A DNA stretch of 64,000 nt from Delphinus delphis (GCF_949987515.2 NC_082692.2:93071488-93135487); one strand, 5' to 3'; numbered from the stretch's first letter, positions 11,596 to 23,753 are shown. Notes: generated by a model not told the origin, from the letters alone. Translations and numbers: made by a program.

Positions 11596-12181
11596 CCCTC
11601 TATCCCTTTCCCACCCGGCTCACCTCACTGCACCCCAACAGTGGGTACCATTCTTATATTCCTTAGGGCCGACTCTGAAAACTGTTGAGTTAAGGCCATG
11701 AGAGGATGTTGGGGAAAAGAAGGAAGGTCAATTTCCTGGGGTTTTATTGATCTATGAGGCTCTAGTATCCCCCCGAGATCTGCGCTCTCTGATCCCTTCC
11801 CTCTCCTAACCTTAAAATACATTAAACAGTGGTGATAAAAAATGGAAAGTAGTTTTTTTAAAATAGGAGTAGACGTAATTTTACTCCTAACTTTCCATTT
11901 TAATCTAAGCATGAAATTGTACAACAGAGCCCAACTAAGGACGAATAGAGGAGATCGACCTGTCCGGAATGTTAATAAGACTTATTATCTTCCTGGGCTG
12001 GGCAAATAGGTGCACATACCTCATTGCTTATATTTATAGCGCTTCTTAACACTTTTGGGTCTTGGGTGTCTTTCATAATCTGATGGTGTTAAAGTCATGG
12101 ACCCTTTCTCACCCCAATGTCTGATTAAAAATCATACACTTAACATTTTGCTATGATTTTGATGTTCATGAATGCCATCTT
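11596..12181. other. Non-coding unique stretch
   Basis: No gene or repeat end was recognised. Confidence 0.5.
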
Positions 12182-12197
12182 AAAAATTCCTGCATGG

Positions 12198-12400
12198 GGC
12201 TTCCCTGGTGGCGCAGTGGTTGAGAGTCCTCCTGCCGATGCAGGGGACGCGGGTTCGTGCCCCGGTCCGGGAAGATCCCCCATGCCGCGGAGCGGCTGGG
12301 CCCGTGAGCCATGGCCGCTGAGCCTGCGCGTCCAGAGCCTGTGCTCCACAATGGGAGAGGCCACAGCATTGAGAGGCCCACGTACCGCAAAAAAAAAAAA
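12198..12400 (+). mobile_element. CHR-type SINE
   Basis: It has the standard head, B-box GGTTCGTGCCC and a pure A tail. An 18-bp exact duplication beginning AAAAATTCCTGCATGG flanks it (12182-12199 and 12401-12418). The shared G run makes the left boundary uncertain by two bases. Confidence 0.97.
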
Positions 12401-12434
12401 AAAAATTCCTGCATGGGGAAATATCATTTATAAT

Positions 12435-12690
12435 AGTTATTTTGTTGGTAGGCAGTGTGGTAGAATGAAAAGAACTCTGTACATGGAATCCCAAGACCTG
12501 GTTCAAGCTCCAGCATTGTCACAAACCAGCTTGAGTGATGTTGAGCAAATGCCTTCAAATATATAAGTTCCATTTCTGCAGCTGTGCCACGGGATGACAA
12601 TACCTAGCACAGAAGCCCGCGATGCTGTTAAGTCAGATCATGTATGTACAGAACTCTGCAGACTTTAAAGGGCTGTATGGATGTAAGATG
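12435..12690 (+). mobile_element. MIR SINE
   Basis: The order of blocks matches MIR: TGGTAGAATGAAAAGAAC, AAGACCTGGTTCAAG, then the region before GTAAAATG-type text and the 3' part. Strongly diverged, as expected for a mammal-wide element. Confidence 0.65.
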
Positions 12691-13498
12691 ATGGTGTCTG
12701 CTCATTAGACGAACTTGACAGTCACTTAGGCAGACCTTGCTTGAATCACTGGACACGGGAAAGATGCGCTTTGATGGAGAGAACATAACGCTCGGAGTCT
12801 TTGCCACAGGGGCCGAGTGTATAGGAAGTTATGGGCATGGAAACAGACAAGAAGCAAAGGAGAAAACACATGGGTACTGACAGGAGGATGCAAAGATGCA
12901 AAAAAGTAACATCTTTTCACTGTTTTTCATGTAATTGACTACAGTTCAGCTATTTACAAGAGGCCACTTGGATATAGCAGCCTGGGTGAGATCAGAAATG
13001 AATGGGCCTGGGATTCCTGGTTCCATGGAGTAGAAAAAGCCTAAAGGTGGGTAGATTTTGAGGTCTCCTTGTGTCCACAACTTTGAAAGGCCAATTGAGA
13101 AAACCCGGTCTGTAGATACCGCGTCTGCTTCTAGGTGCTTCCCGAGCATCAGAGGGTAGAGATGTCAAGTGAAACAGTGGCTCTTCTGCAGGATTGCACT
13201 CTTCCTCTAATAAGCCTCCCTGTGGCTTTTTAGGGCTTGAGCTGGTCTTCAGTTTGGAAATGAAAGCAGTGGTACCACCTTACAACTGAAAGGAGATATC
13301 TTCCTCTCAGGGAGCTTGCACGCTGGTGATCATGTTTGAGGCCCTTGGGACTGGTTTCTGCTATGGTTACTTCACAATTGAGAAATCTAAGTATGAGATG
13401 GGCTGACTTGTCTACAATTCCACTGCTAGCTTTTAAGAGTGTCTGTCTAAGCCTGAATCTTGTGCCTTTTATATTGTGCTGAGACCCGCCCCTGAGAG
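12691..13498. other. Non-coding unique stretch
   Basis: No gene or nameable repeat was seen. Confidence 0.5.
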
Positions 13499-14150
13499 GT
13501 AGCATCATGCAGGATTAAGAACTCAGATTCCAGGGACTTCCCTGGTTGTCCAGTGGTAAAGAATCCGCCTTCCAATGCAGGGGACGCGGGTTCGATCCCT
13601 GGTCCGGGAACTAAGATCCCACATGCCGTGGGGCAACTAAGCCCGTGCGCCACAACTACTGAGCTTGCATGCCTCAACTAGAGAGCCTGCGTGCTGCAAA
13701 CTACAGAGCCCACGCGCTCTGGAGCCCGCACCACAACTAGAGAGAGAAAAAACGCACATAACTAGAGAGAAGCCTGCATGCCACAACGAAGAGCCCACAT
13801 GCCGCATCAGAAGATCCCGCATGCCACAACTAAGACCCGATGCAGCCAAAAAAAAAAACAAATAAAGTAAATATTAAAAAAAGAAACCCTCAGGTTCCAG
13901 CAGTGAACCCATCGAGTCCCAGCTTCCTCATTTACCAGATGTCTGACCACAGGAAAATCACTCAGACTCCTGGTGCCTCAGTTTACTCTTCTGTAAAGTG
14001 GGGGTACTGACTTATACTTTCCTCATGGAGTTATTGTGAGGATTAGAAGAGAGAAAACATGAATCCAGAGGGTCTCTGCTGGAGAGTATTTGGAGAGTGT
14101 GGAGTAGTTGAAATTCGGTGTAGTCCTAGGCACTTAATAAGCATACTGGC
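13499..14150 (+). mobile_element. MIR SINE split by a younger SINE
   Basis: The MIR 5' part (GTAGCATCATGCAGGATTAA) lies at 13499-13533. It resumes at 13889 with GTGCCTCAGTTTACTCTTCT and TTATTGTGAGGATTAGA. The interruption is exactly the SINE at 13534-13888, which dates the MIR as older. Confidence 0.75.
13534..13888 (+). mobile_element. Older, long CHR-related SINE
   Basis: It starts GGACTTCCCTGGTTGTCCAG and has B-box GGTTCGATCCC. A long tail of repeated short modules (CATGCCACAAC, GAGCCCACATGCCGCA) follows, then an A-rich end. The flanking duplication CTCAGATTCCAG / CTCAGGTTCCAG (13522-13533, 13889-13900) has one mismatch. It is older than the CHR copies that carry the CGGAGCCTGTGCTCCG body. 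Confidence 0.93.
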
Positions 14151-14164
14151 CCCGTTTAGCCCTT

Positions 14165-14485
14165 CCAGGAATGGTGCTTATGGCTCATCTCACATGGCTT
14201 GAGGGCTCAGCTCAAATATCACTTCCTCCAAGAAGTCATCCCTGATTGTGGATGGCTTCCCTTCACTCCCTGCCCAGTTATTCTCTCTTGCATCATTCTT
14301 TCCCAGGTAGCCCTTATCACAATCTGTAATTCTCATTTTATTGACTTGCCTACTTGTTCATTGGATGGCTCCCTCCCAGAATGTCAGCTTAATGAGGGAA
14401 AGGATTTTGTCTGTCTTCTTCACCTCTCCTATCACACTGCCTAGCACAGTTCTAAATGTATAAAGATGTCCAATAAGTAATCTTG
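14165..14485 (+). mobile_element. L2 LINE 3' end
   Basis: The pattern TCAAATATCACTTCCTCC AAGAAG, CTTAATGAGGGAAAGGAT and CTGCCTAGCACAGTTC is the typical L2 3' end. The short reading frame through it (LKYHFLQEVIPD) is the L2 ORF2 C-terminal trace and is not a gene. Confidence 0.8.
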
Positions 14486-15656
14486 TGCGTATGTTGTGAG
14501 CATCAGGGAACTTCTGGCTTATCTAGAAGTTCATGTGATGGAAGCAGGACGGGAACAAAACTTTAAGATTCATGGCACTAACCCGCCTCTATTAATCACC
14601 ATTCTGTGACCTTTCTCCCCTGAAATGTGTGATTTTATTAGCAGGATGCTTCACCTCCTTCAAGCTCTGTGGTTAATTATCCCTACACACCCTACACTAC
14701 ACACCTAGCAGCATCTAGCGTCCGGTCTCCCCATGTCATGATCTAAATGGAAGCTTTCCTTCTCTGCCACAGGCATGGATAATTTAGAGCCTTTCCTTTT
14801 CTGATGGATGAATGGAGCTAATGCTGAAAGTTCCAGACAGATCTAGCGGTGGCCGTCTCATCCTCCATTTCAAATCCTATTTGTAAACACCACTATTCTC
14901 TGCACCTTCTAATTATAACCTGATTAAGGTAGAGCATGTACCCATGACAGAGGGGACCACAGATCTTGGCAACACGAGCTCGTTTGCCTGAAGAGAGATT
15001 ACACTGGCTTTTACACTACAAAAGGCACAGGTGCAATAAATTACAGCGCTACCTTGAAATTAAAATTTTTATTCAGAAACCAGTGGCGCTGAGGAAAAAC
15101 CACCTGAGATGCAATTAGAAGGTGATAAAGTGTGAGGAAGTTTAATCGATGTTGGTGGTTGGCTCAGTTTGCCATCTTAAATCTGAATTTAGGCTCTCCA
15201 AAGGCATTGCCTGCATATGAGGCTTTGCTGGAGGACTTCCTGTGGGACCTGGCTGGCCGCAGGTTGCTGACCTTTGCTTTTTGGGGCTGCTGCAGAAGAT
15301 TTGCCTGGTGGAATGCAGTTACCTCTTCTGCAGAGAGGATAGCAGACAATCCACCAAAGCTAGAAATAATTATTCTGTCTCGGACTTCAATAGGATTAGC
15401 AAATGTAGCTCCAGGTGGTTAGACAACTTTAAAAAATGTATTTAGGTTGGATTGGAGCCTGAGGGAGGATGAGGGGGTAGTGAAGATGGAATGAGGAGAC
15501 CTGGGGTTCAGTTTAGGCTGTTTCTTACCAAGTTTATTAACTCAAGTCAGCTCTCATCTGTAAAATGAAGGACTGGGCTGGATGATTTCTGAATTCCTTT
15601 CTAGCTGTTTCTTCCCAGGGCCATGTATAGTCAGGTGCTCTGTTCGGTGGTCATCT
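14486..15656. other. Unique stretch, possible conserved non-coding DNA
   Basis: No repeat is recognised over more than 1 kb. The part 14880-15440 has balanced composition and homeobox-like cores (TAATTA near 14911). A 96-codon open frame at 15132-15422 starts MRKFNRCWWL but has no recognised domain, no visible splice context and a competing frame on the other strand. I treat it as non-coding. Confidence 0.35.
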
Positions 15657-15668
15657 AAAACAGTTCTT

Positions 15669-15807
15669 GGGACTTCCCTGGTGGTCCACTGGGTAAGACT
15701 CCACATTCCCAATGCAGGGGGCCCAGGTTTGATCCCTGGTCAGGGAACTAGATCTTGCATGCCACAACTAAGACCCAGTACAGCCCAAACAAACAAACAT
15801 TAAAAAA
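15669..15807 (+). mobile_element. Short tRNA-Glu-derived SINE (older subfamily)
   Basis: It runs from GGGACTTCCCTGGTGGTCCA through GGTTTGATCCCTGG to CATGCCACAACTAAG and an A tail, only about 140 bp. The duplication AAAACAGTTCTT / AAAACAGTTATT (15657-15668, 15808-15819) differs at one base. Confidence 0.93.
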
Positions 15808-16104
15808 AAAACAGTTATTATTTTATTTGACAGATGTTTAAACTGAAACGTGAGTATAGGGACTGATTTCTGACTTCCCCAAGGGGCTTTGTGCTAGGTG
15901 TGAGGTAGGATATCCCCTATCATGGGAACATGGAAATTTCTATTACCACTTATGGCATTTGGGGGGCCTGGGGGAACTGTGAGGTGAGCTTCAAATCCAT
16001 CTACTTAGCTGGATGGAATTTTCCAGGCAACACATTCCCATCTCTTATTACGAGTCCCTTTACAGGCTGCAGAAACCAGTTCCGGGCAAATTCCTGGTCA
16101 TTCT

Positions 16105-16235
16105 GGGGGTGACTGCTCAGTGAAAGCTCTGTGAGCACAAGGATGCTGTTGGTCTGTTTACCACTCTTTCTCCTGCTGGCACATAGTACCTGCTTAATTA
16201 TTTTTTAATTTAATAAGTGAATAAATGATTGAGCA
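16105..16235 (+). mobile_element. L2 LINE 3' end fragment
   Basis: AAAGCTCTGTGAGCACAAGG, then GCACATAGTACCTGCTTAAT and AATAAATGATTG, matches the terminal L2 segment. Confidence 0.65.
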
Positions 16236-16288
16236 TGATAGATGTAGGGGAAGAAAGGAGGAGGGCTTGGGTGTCTTTATTTTCATTT

Positions 16289-16636
16289 AAAAAAAAAATT
16301 AATTAATTAATTTATGGCTGCATTGGGTCTTCGTTGCTGCATGCGGGCTTTCTCTAGTTGCGGCGAGCGGGGGCTACTCTTTGTTGTGGTGCGCGGGCTT
16401 CTCATTGCGGTGGCTTCTTTTGTTGTGGAGCACGGGCTCTAGGTGTGTGGGCTTCAGTAGTTGTGGCATGCGGGCTCAGTAGTTGCGACTCGCGGGCTCT
16501 AGAGCGCAGGCTCAGTAGTTGCGGTGCGTGGGATTAGTTGCTCTGCGGCATGTGGGATCCTTCCGGACCAGCGATCAAACCCGTGTCCCCTGCATTGGCA
16601 GGTAGGTTCTTAACCACTGCATCACCAGGGAAGTCC
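16289..16636 (-). mobile_element. Older, long CHR-related SINE
   Basis: On the plus strand it begins with (TTAA)n-like sequence and TGGCTGCATTGGGTCTTCG. Repeated modules of the type GGGCTCAGTAGTTGCG follow, and it ends CACCAGGGAAGTCC, the reverse complement of the SINE head. About 350 bp. No clear target duplication was found. Confidence 0.93.
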
Positions 16637-18667
16637 TGAAACATTTTATATTTGAAACAGGTTTTAAGTAAAACCAAAGGTCCTGAGCTAATGCAGCGCC
16701 TCAGAGTTATGTTCAGATTTAACTATTTTTAAAGAAGGGAGTTAGGGAAGATACTGGGATTGGCATTAGAGTGAGCTCCTATGCAAATAATAAGAGGGGA
16801 GGTACCACCTTCTGATACGGATAAAGAAGGCCTTGCCTAAAGAGAGAGATGTTTTGTTTATTTTTCTGCTCCAAAGGGAAAAACTAGGTAGAGTAGATTC
16901 TAGCAGAGAGCTGGAGGGAGCGGGAAGAATCTTTCTGGCTGCTGATTGGATGTGTGCTGAAACCACAAAGCAAGGATGTTCTTTTTCTGAGCTCAAACTG
17001 CTTAGAAAGGTAAAAAATTCACCTGTAAATGGGACTTAACTAACAGCAAAGAGAAGGTGCTCTGGAGTTCTTGAAACTAAGTTACCTTTCATCCCTAAAT
17101 GGTGTGTAGGGTCTGGGGTTATGACGCTGGACTGTGGATCGAGATGAATTAAAAGAAATGTTTTAGTCAAATAGTCAGTGCATGAAGGAAATGCGCTAAC
17201 GTATTTTAGAGTCTACTAACATTAGAGTTGCTTTTGAAATAGTGATTTAATATGTGTTTCATCAATATTTGATGTATGAAATACACATCTGAATATGTAT
17301 TTGAATTTACATTGATTTATATTAAATATATATATGTGAGTACATAGATACAGACATATTTAATTTCATTGTCAAAATAGGTAGATTTAACAAAGCGTTA
17401 TCATTGTAATCCCACGTCCCACATAAGAATTGAGTTTCGATGTCTGTGTGTGATAGATTAGCTGGCAGAATATTTAAAATTCAGGATCCCTTAGAAGGAA
17501 GAAGAAAATCTAGCTTAATTACTAGCACTGAATAATCGAAGTAATGAAGTAGAAGTTCAGGTAGTAATGATCCGCCAAGGAGAAGAAATGATGTCTCTTC
17601 TCTTGCTATTTAGAATCCATTATTGTCATTCTCAAGATCTTTCCGTACACATGTATACTTGGTGCTGGTCACAATTTTGCTAATGTCACGACGTCTGTAC
17701 CTATCTTTCTATCTTTGCTTATTCCTTTTCCCCCTTTATTTACTACCACATTTATCACAGTGCATAAAGGAAATAGAATTTTTAGCATTTTTTTGTTAGA
17801 TCCTAGATAAATAATCTGGCTTTTATGTTCATGGATTATTGACAGTTCTGACTGTCATACAATAAAGGGGGTACAGAAGACCAAAGACTATGTTCTTCAC
17901 TGCATCTCACCTCCTGACAATTCTATAGGATCAGCTTATTGCATGCTAACCTCTAAGTAGTCATTTCAGAAACTGTGTGTTGTAGAACAGGGTGCTTTAA
18001 ATCCAAACGTGTTTCCTCTTCCGGAGAAGCCAACGACGCCATCGCAACCATTCAAGCTAAAATGTATGAGTAATAATCCAACCAAATGAATCATTGAAGG
18101 CCAGTGTGGACGTTGCTCCTTCGTTTGTTTTGATGTATCTCTATTGGTTTTGTTTTGGGGTTTTTTTGCGTCCAAGTCTGTTGGAACGCTTATACAACGT
18201 AGAGTCGTCAGAGACACAGAGTGAACTGGTGGTGCTGGTCAGTACGACGATCAGAGCAGGGTCCTAGAGGGATGTTATCAAGCAGAGTTTCAGTGACAAG
18301 CTGAAGTGACAGAGTAGAGCTTTGGTCTTTGGCGTAGTCGGTGTATAAAGTCAGAGTACGATTAGCGGCAAGAAGAGCTTTCTGCTGAACCTCGTGACTG
18401 CTTGAACCGGGGACTTAGACTTTCCCCTGGTCAGGGGAAGGATTGGCTTTAGATCTTGGGAGTAGCCTGAGCCTTCTGGTGATGGACAAGAGGCCCCAGC
18501 CATGGGAAGGTATGTGATACCGGGAACCAGACAGGTCCTGACTAGGCTGACAAAGAGAATATGTGCATGTGTGTGTATGGGGGGGTGGGACACGTTTCCA
18601 GGCAATACATCAGGACGGAGGTTCAGAGCAGTCAGTGAATTTTGGCATTTTAGATAGGGTCACTGTT
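16637..18667. other. Unique non-coding stretch
   Basis: Two kilobases without a recognised repeat or gene. 17200-17400 is AT-rich with a short (TA)n. 17990-18240 has several CpGs (AACGACGCCATCG, TACGACGATC) but is far from CpG-island density. No splice-flanked open frame is convincing. Confidence 0.45.
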
Positions 18668-19200
18668 ATGGGTCCCCGAGTTTCACTGATTCGCAAGACC
18701 TCTCAGGACTCAGCATAAAGTCGTATTTACATGTAAGATTTAGTACAGCGAAAGGAGAAAAAGCGACATCAGCCCAAGGAAAAGGCCCGTGGAGTGGAGT
18801 CTGGAGGAAAGCAGGCACAAACTTCCAAGAGTCCTCTCCCTGTGGGGTCGCGCAGGACACGCTTAATTCCTCCAGCTTTGAGTTTCGACCCGTGCGTGGA
18901 TGGTGTCCACCAGGGAAGCTCGTTAGACACTCAGTGCCCAGGGTGTCCACTGGGGGCTGGTCATGTATGGCCCGAACATACGAAAATCCCAGGCTCCCCG
19001 AAGGAAAGCAAATGTACAGCGTAAACCACGTTGCTGGAACCAACTCTTGAGGCAGAGTGAGCCACTCTCATCAGGTAGGGATTGGTGGGAACCCTCCTGA
19101 AATCCATGTTCCCAGAGGCCAGCTGAGGACCACCTTTGCAAACAGGTCTTTCTGAGGACAGCAGTCCCAGGCCTTCTATGTTAAACTCTTTTCTGCACAG
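18668..19200 (-). mobile_element. Degraded LTR-like element, antisense
   Basis: Read on the minus strand, it begins near GACTGTGCAGAAAAGAG and runs to CGGGGACCCATAAC. Phrases such as AGCATAAAGTCGTATTTAC (plus 18712) are familiar from mammalian ERV LTRs. No internal genes accompany it. Boundaries and family are uncertain, and it may extend to about 19440. Confidence 0.45.
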
Positions 19201-19499
19201 TCACCTAAGGCATAATTCTATCAAAAACCGCCCTCCCCCATGCATAAGGGAGAGTCTTGCAGAGATGGGCTGTCTGCAAAGAATGTCTTGAGACGCTTTC
19301 TGCATCGTGCTTCCTAGTGGGGTAAGAACCACAAGCCTCCTGGAGTAGCAGGCCATGGTTTTCTGTTTAATGTCACTGATTATCCTCCAGGAAGATTGTC
19401 TCTCACTAACCACATTCTTGTAGGTTGTAGGGGGAGATTTCCAACTTCGTTGGAAGGAAGCCCATGGGTTCCCTCATCACTCCCTCCACCCCCATCTTT
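19201..19499. other. Non-coding, possibly part of the adjacent LTR-like element
   Basis: No gene. The stretch could be an extension of the neighbouring LTR-like repeat. Confidence 0.35.
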
Positions 19500-19605
19500 G
19501 CTCTTAAGTCTTTAAAGGCAGGATCTGTATCGGATTCATTCTTGAAACCTCTCGAGTTCCAGAAAAGGGACTTGCACAGAGTGAATAGTAGGTGCCTAAC
19601 AAATG
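19500..19605 (+). mobile_element. L2 LINE 3' end fragment
   Basis: TTTAAAGGCAGGATCTGTAT, then GAATAGTAGGTGCCTAACAA and ATGTTTACC, follow the L2 terminal consensus. Confidence 0.65.
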
Positions 19606-20439
<834 letters not shown>

Positions 20440-20590
20440 GTGAAAACATTGATATACTCTAACCTTCTCATTTATAGATAAGGAAATTGAGGCCTGAGGC
20501 GAAGTGATTTTCACAATGTGAAAGAATTAGTAGCAAGTGCTTCATTCTGTATTCAGTCTCCCGAAGTAACTTGAACTTGTTCACCAGAGA
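20440..20590 (-). mobile_element. MIR fragment, antisense
   Basis: TTATAGATAAGGAAATTGAG followed by GAAGTGATTTTCACA is the antisense MIR core. Confidence 0.7.
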
Positions 20591-20721
20591 TTACACACAC
20601 ACAAAGAGTTATATGGGAGACCACACCCCTTGCAAACCATCTTGGGATAGATAATGAGAGATATCGGCATTGTTTGTTTATGGCAGGTATTCTTCTGGAA
20701 CTCATGAGCCTGATGTAAGGC

Positions 20722-20762
20722 TGGAGGAGGGGGAGGGGAGGGGAGGGGAGAAGGGAAGGGAA
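20722..20762 (+). repeat. G-rich (GGGGA)n tract
   Basis: Units of GGGGA repeat here. Positions 20729-20748 hold four runs of four or more G separated by single A bases, a canonical G-quadruplex pattern. Confidence 0.9.
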
Positions 20763-20879
20763 CAGGCAGAGGCACAGACAGTGTAACCTGTCCTGCGATG
20801 TGGACTCTCGGAGTGCATTGCAACTTCAGATGCCGCCAATGGCCCTTTGAATGCTTAGAGCTTCCATGAAACAGGTCAA

Positions 20880-21080
20880 ATGCTTAGATATGCGGATCTG
20901 GATTAAAGTAAATCTGACCGTATGACCCGGGGTGGGTCATTTAACCTTTCTAAGCATCAATTTCCTCATCTGGGAAATGAGTATAATGATAATTTACACC
21001 TGAGAATTTTTGTGAGAGTTGATGAGATGAGCTTAGCATAGGAAGTTATAATTTAATAAAAGCTAGCAGTTATAATTATT
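20880..21080 (+). mobile_element. MIR SINE
   Basis: ATCAATTTCCTCATCTGGGA, then ATAATGATAATTTACACCTG and the 3' AGCTAGCAGTTATAATTATT, fits MIR in sense. Confidence 0.75.
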
Positions 21081-21169
21081 AGGTAGACTTTAGATAGTGC
21101 TGAAATATTTGCAGGGATGGAGAATTTGCTAGCTTCATTCTTCCTTTGGTTCAGAAGAAGCACCATTAA

Positions 21170-21325
21170 ACTGTGAGTGAGATAACTTTAATTCGAGGCT
21201 TAGGTCTGTTAATTTTTAATAACAGGGCTGCTATTTGGCAAACCTCCCAGGATTGCTGTGAGGATTAAACGGAAGAGTGATAAGGGGTGCTTGGTAAACT
21301 GTAAAGTCCTCTAGCAACTTATTTT
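21170..21325 (+). mobile_element. Probable MIR fragment
   Basis: GATTGCTGTGAGGATTAAAC followed by GGTGCTTGGTAAACTGTAAA matches the MIR 3' half. The 5' part is weak. Confidence 0.5.
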
Positions 21326-21327
21326 AT

Positions 21328-21354
21328 TTTTATTGTCCCCTGGGGACAATAAAA
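21328..21354. repeat. 27-bp perfect inverted repeat
   Basis: Arms TTTTATTGTCCCC and GGGGACAATAAAA are exact complements separated by one T. The palindrome is not part of a recognised repeat. Confidence 0.95.
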
Positions 21355-22729
21355 CGCAGAACAAACCTTGGTCCTCTAGCACAATTATCCTCAAGTCTGT
21401 CCAGATTTGGTCATAGTAAAACTAGTATCCCGTAAATGTCTGTGAATCCTAATGTGTATTCGAGGTAAACTCAATATCCTGTGAAAAGTTGAAAGGTATT
21501 CCTAGAGGAAAAGAGCTTCTCACTAAATAAGTTTGGCAAACACACTGCACTTGCGCCCTCTTAGAGATTCACGAGGCCTTTTCTATATTAAAGGTTCTGA
21601 GAGGTCCTGCCTTAAAGAAATCTGTTGGATTTTGTTTTACCCAAGTTCCTCAGATGTATTTGCACTCAGAGCCCTTCTTTGGGGAATATCGTTTTTCATC
21701 TTGCAAGGCACCGTTTTAGAAATGCCGCCAACCTTTGACATATTTGAAGAGGCCTGCAGTGTCTTAAGTTTTCTCCCAACTAAATATCATTCCTTTAACT
21801 CTGTTGCATGGTTTTGAGTCTCACGATCATTTTTTTTTTTTTCCACATGTCCCATGCGTTTATATTTGCTTTTGTCTCATCTGTACTCGAGCACAGGGTT
21901 CTGGGTATGGCCTGATAATCAGACTACACTAGGATAGTCACACTCTAGGAGTCTAGGTTTTTTGTAGAAAGAGGAACTTGGAAGTGGGGAGGGTCATATA
22001 GGTTATTACCAGTCTTGCTTTTCGTGTACACATCTCTCCAAATGCTACCATGTCCCTTGGGTTGCCCCAAGTTTAGACCTCACGTGGATTTATCCTGGCA
22101 GAGAAGCAACGGCACTGTCCCTCTGCCTGGAAACCAATGGCCCCTAGAGGGCAATGTAGTCACAGAAAAAGACTTTAGAAGCCTGGTTTCTCAGGACGTT
22201 TTGGGTGCTAAGCCTACCCAGATGCTGCTCTGGGGAAGAGCTGTACTCCTTCAGCTTATTTTTACTTTTTTCACCGAGTGCCTTAGGAAATAGTCAAAAT
22301 GTCAACTGAAGCATAAAGGCAAGCCCTGAGGAAAGGTGGAGTTCCCAGAGGATAGACTCAGCAGTGCCTCAGAGAGGAATGGGGTCTCATGTCAGCCCCA
22401 CTGGGCGGCGGCTGCAGCTCTCGTGTCATCGTTGTTTTGTATCTCTTGCTATTATTATATAATGCTTCTGATTTAGGTCTTCAGTTATTAGGAAAGATTC
22501 ATCCTTATCTTGAGCTGGAGCAAACTTCCTCAAGCAACAAATACTCGAGTGTTCCTGGACTCTGTGTTTTAGAATGTGGTCAAAAGTTTAATGCAAAGGG
22601 AAAGTGGACCTTTCATTTCAACAAGTAATGAACTCTTGTCTATCAGGATGTAAGCCATAGTCACAGTCATCCACGTGGTGGAGAGAAAAGGTTCAGCTGG
22701 CGCTGAGTCACTTTTCTTGCATCTGCTAC
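21355..22729. other. Unique non-coding stretch
   Basis: No gene was recognised. A poly-T run lies at 21829-21841. Short open frames at 21533-21817 and 22015-22293 show no known domain. Confidence 0.45.
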
Positions 22730-22876
22730 TTACCGATAGGGTAAACTTGGCCTGGTTATTTCAGCCCTGTGTGCCTGAGTGACATTGGTATATATTGACA
22801 CGAGGCAGCAATGTCTACCTTAAAGGCTGGTTGTGAGGATTCAGTATAAGGACAGATGCGAAATGTCTCGTGTAAC
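22730..22876 (+). mobile_element. Probable MIR fragment
   Basis: GTTGTGAGGATTCAGTATAA near 22830 is the MIR 3' half signature. The upstream half is weak. Confidence 0.5.
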
Positions 22877-23066
22877 AGTGGCTCTCCAAGTATGGTCCCT
22901 GCACCAGCAGCATGAACATCACCTGGTAACCTGTTAGAAAGTCAGATGCTCAGGGCCAATCCCAGATATCCTGAGTCAGAGACTCTGGGGGTGGGACCCA
23001 GTGATCCGTATTTTAACAAGTCCTCCAGGTGGCCCCAAGGCATGCTAAAACTTGAGAAGTGTTGTT
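22877..23066 (+). mobile_element. MER5A (hAT-Charlie non-autonomous DNA transposon)
   Basis: Almost the full 190-bp consensus is readable: CAGTGGCTCTCCAAG, CAGCATGAACATCACCTGG, ACTCTGGGGGTGGGACCCAG and TTTTAACAAGTCCTCCAGG. Such elements lack a transposase of their own and were moved by hAT enzymes. Confidence 0.9.
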
Positions 23067-23523
23067 GTATCATAATTGGTTTATCGATGCTCAAAATAAT
23101 AGCATTTCATTATTGTTGTTATGAATTGTTGCCGGGAGTACAAAATACACAGTCCCTACCTAGATGGACAGTCGTGTTGGAAAATCAAGGTGTTGAGTGT
23201 GATATAGCCAAACAATTGGTGTGTGTTTTTGATGATGAGAAAAGTAGAAATATTAAGATAAGAGAAATGGATGCATGTAGGATGGGAATGACCTGACAAA
23301 GGTGGGCGTGAAGGATGAATAGATTGAAAAGGCAGATGGACTTGAGCAGGGCGTTCTGGTTGAGGAAACAGCGGTAGTGACAGCTATGGCTTACTGGGGA
23401 GAATAATCAAAAAGTATTGAGAAGGCAGCTGCCTAAGTTAACATTTATCTAAAATTTCTGACCAACCAGCATACATCAGATACTATACTAGCACTGGGGC
23501 TCTGGAGATGAGAAGGACCTGGA
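23067..23523. other. Non-coding stretch, partly L2-like
   Basis: Mostly unique. 23465-23520 (ACTATACTAGCACTGGGG) resembles antisense L2. Confidence 0.4.
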
Positions 23524-23536
23524 GCAATGAATTCTT

Positions 23537-23753
23537 TTTTTTTTTTTTTTTTTTTTTTTTGCGGTACACGGGCCTCTCACTGTTGTGGCCTCTCCTGTTG
23601 CGGAGCACAGGCTCCGGACGCGCAGGCTCAGCGGCCATGGCTCACGGGCCCAGCCGCTCCGCGGCATGTGGGATCTTCCCGGACCGGGGCACGAACCCGT
23701 GTGCCCTGCATTGGCAGGTGGACTCTCAACCACTAGCGCCACCAGGGAAGCCC
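23537..23753 (-). mobile_element. CHR-type SINE
   Basis: Poly-T, then the antisense CHR body ending CCAGGGAAGCCC. A perfect 13-bp duplication, GCAATGAATTCTT, flanks it (23524-23536 and 23754-23766). Confidence 0.97.

Noticed and set aside
17960..18300. CpG island or promoter
   Set aside because: CpGs are somewhat more frequent than nearby, but density and GC content are well below an island, and no transcript features follow.
6089..19200. Endogenous retrovirus with genes between the two LTR-like blocks (6089 and 18668)
   Set aside because: The blocks differ in sequence, and nothing retroviral lies between them. They are independent solo LTRs.
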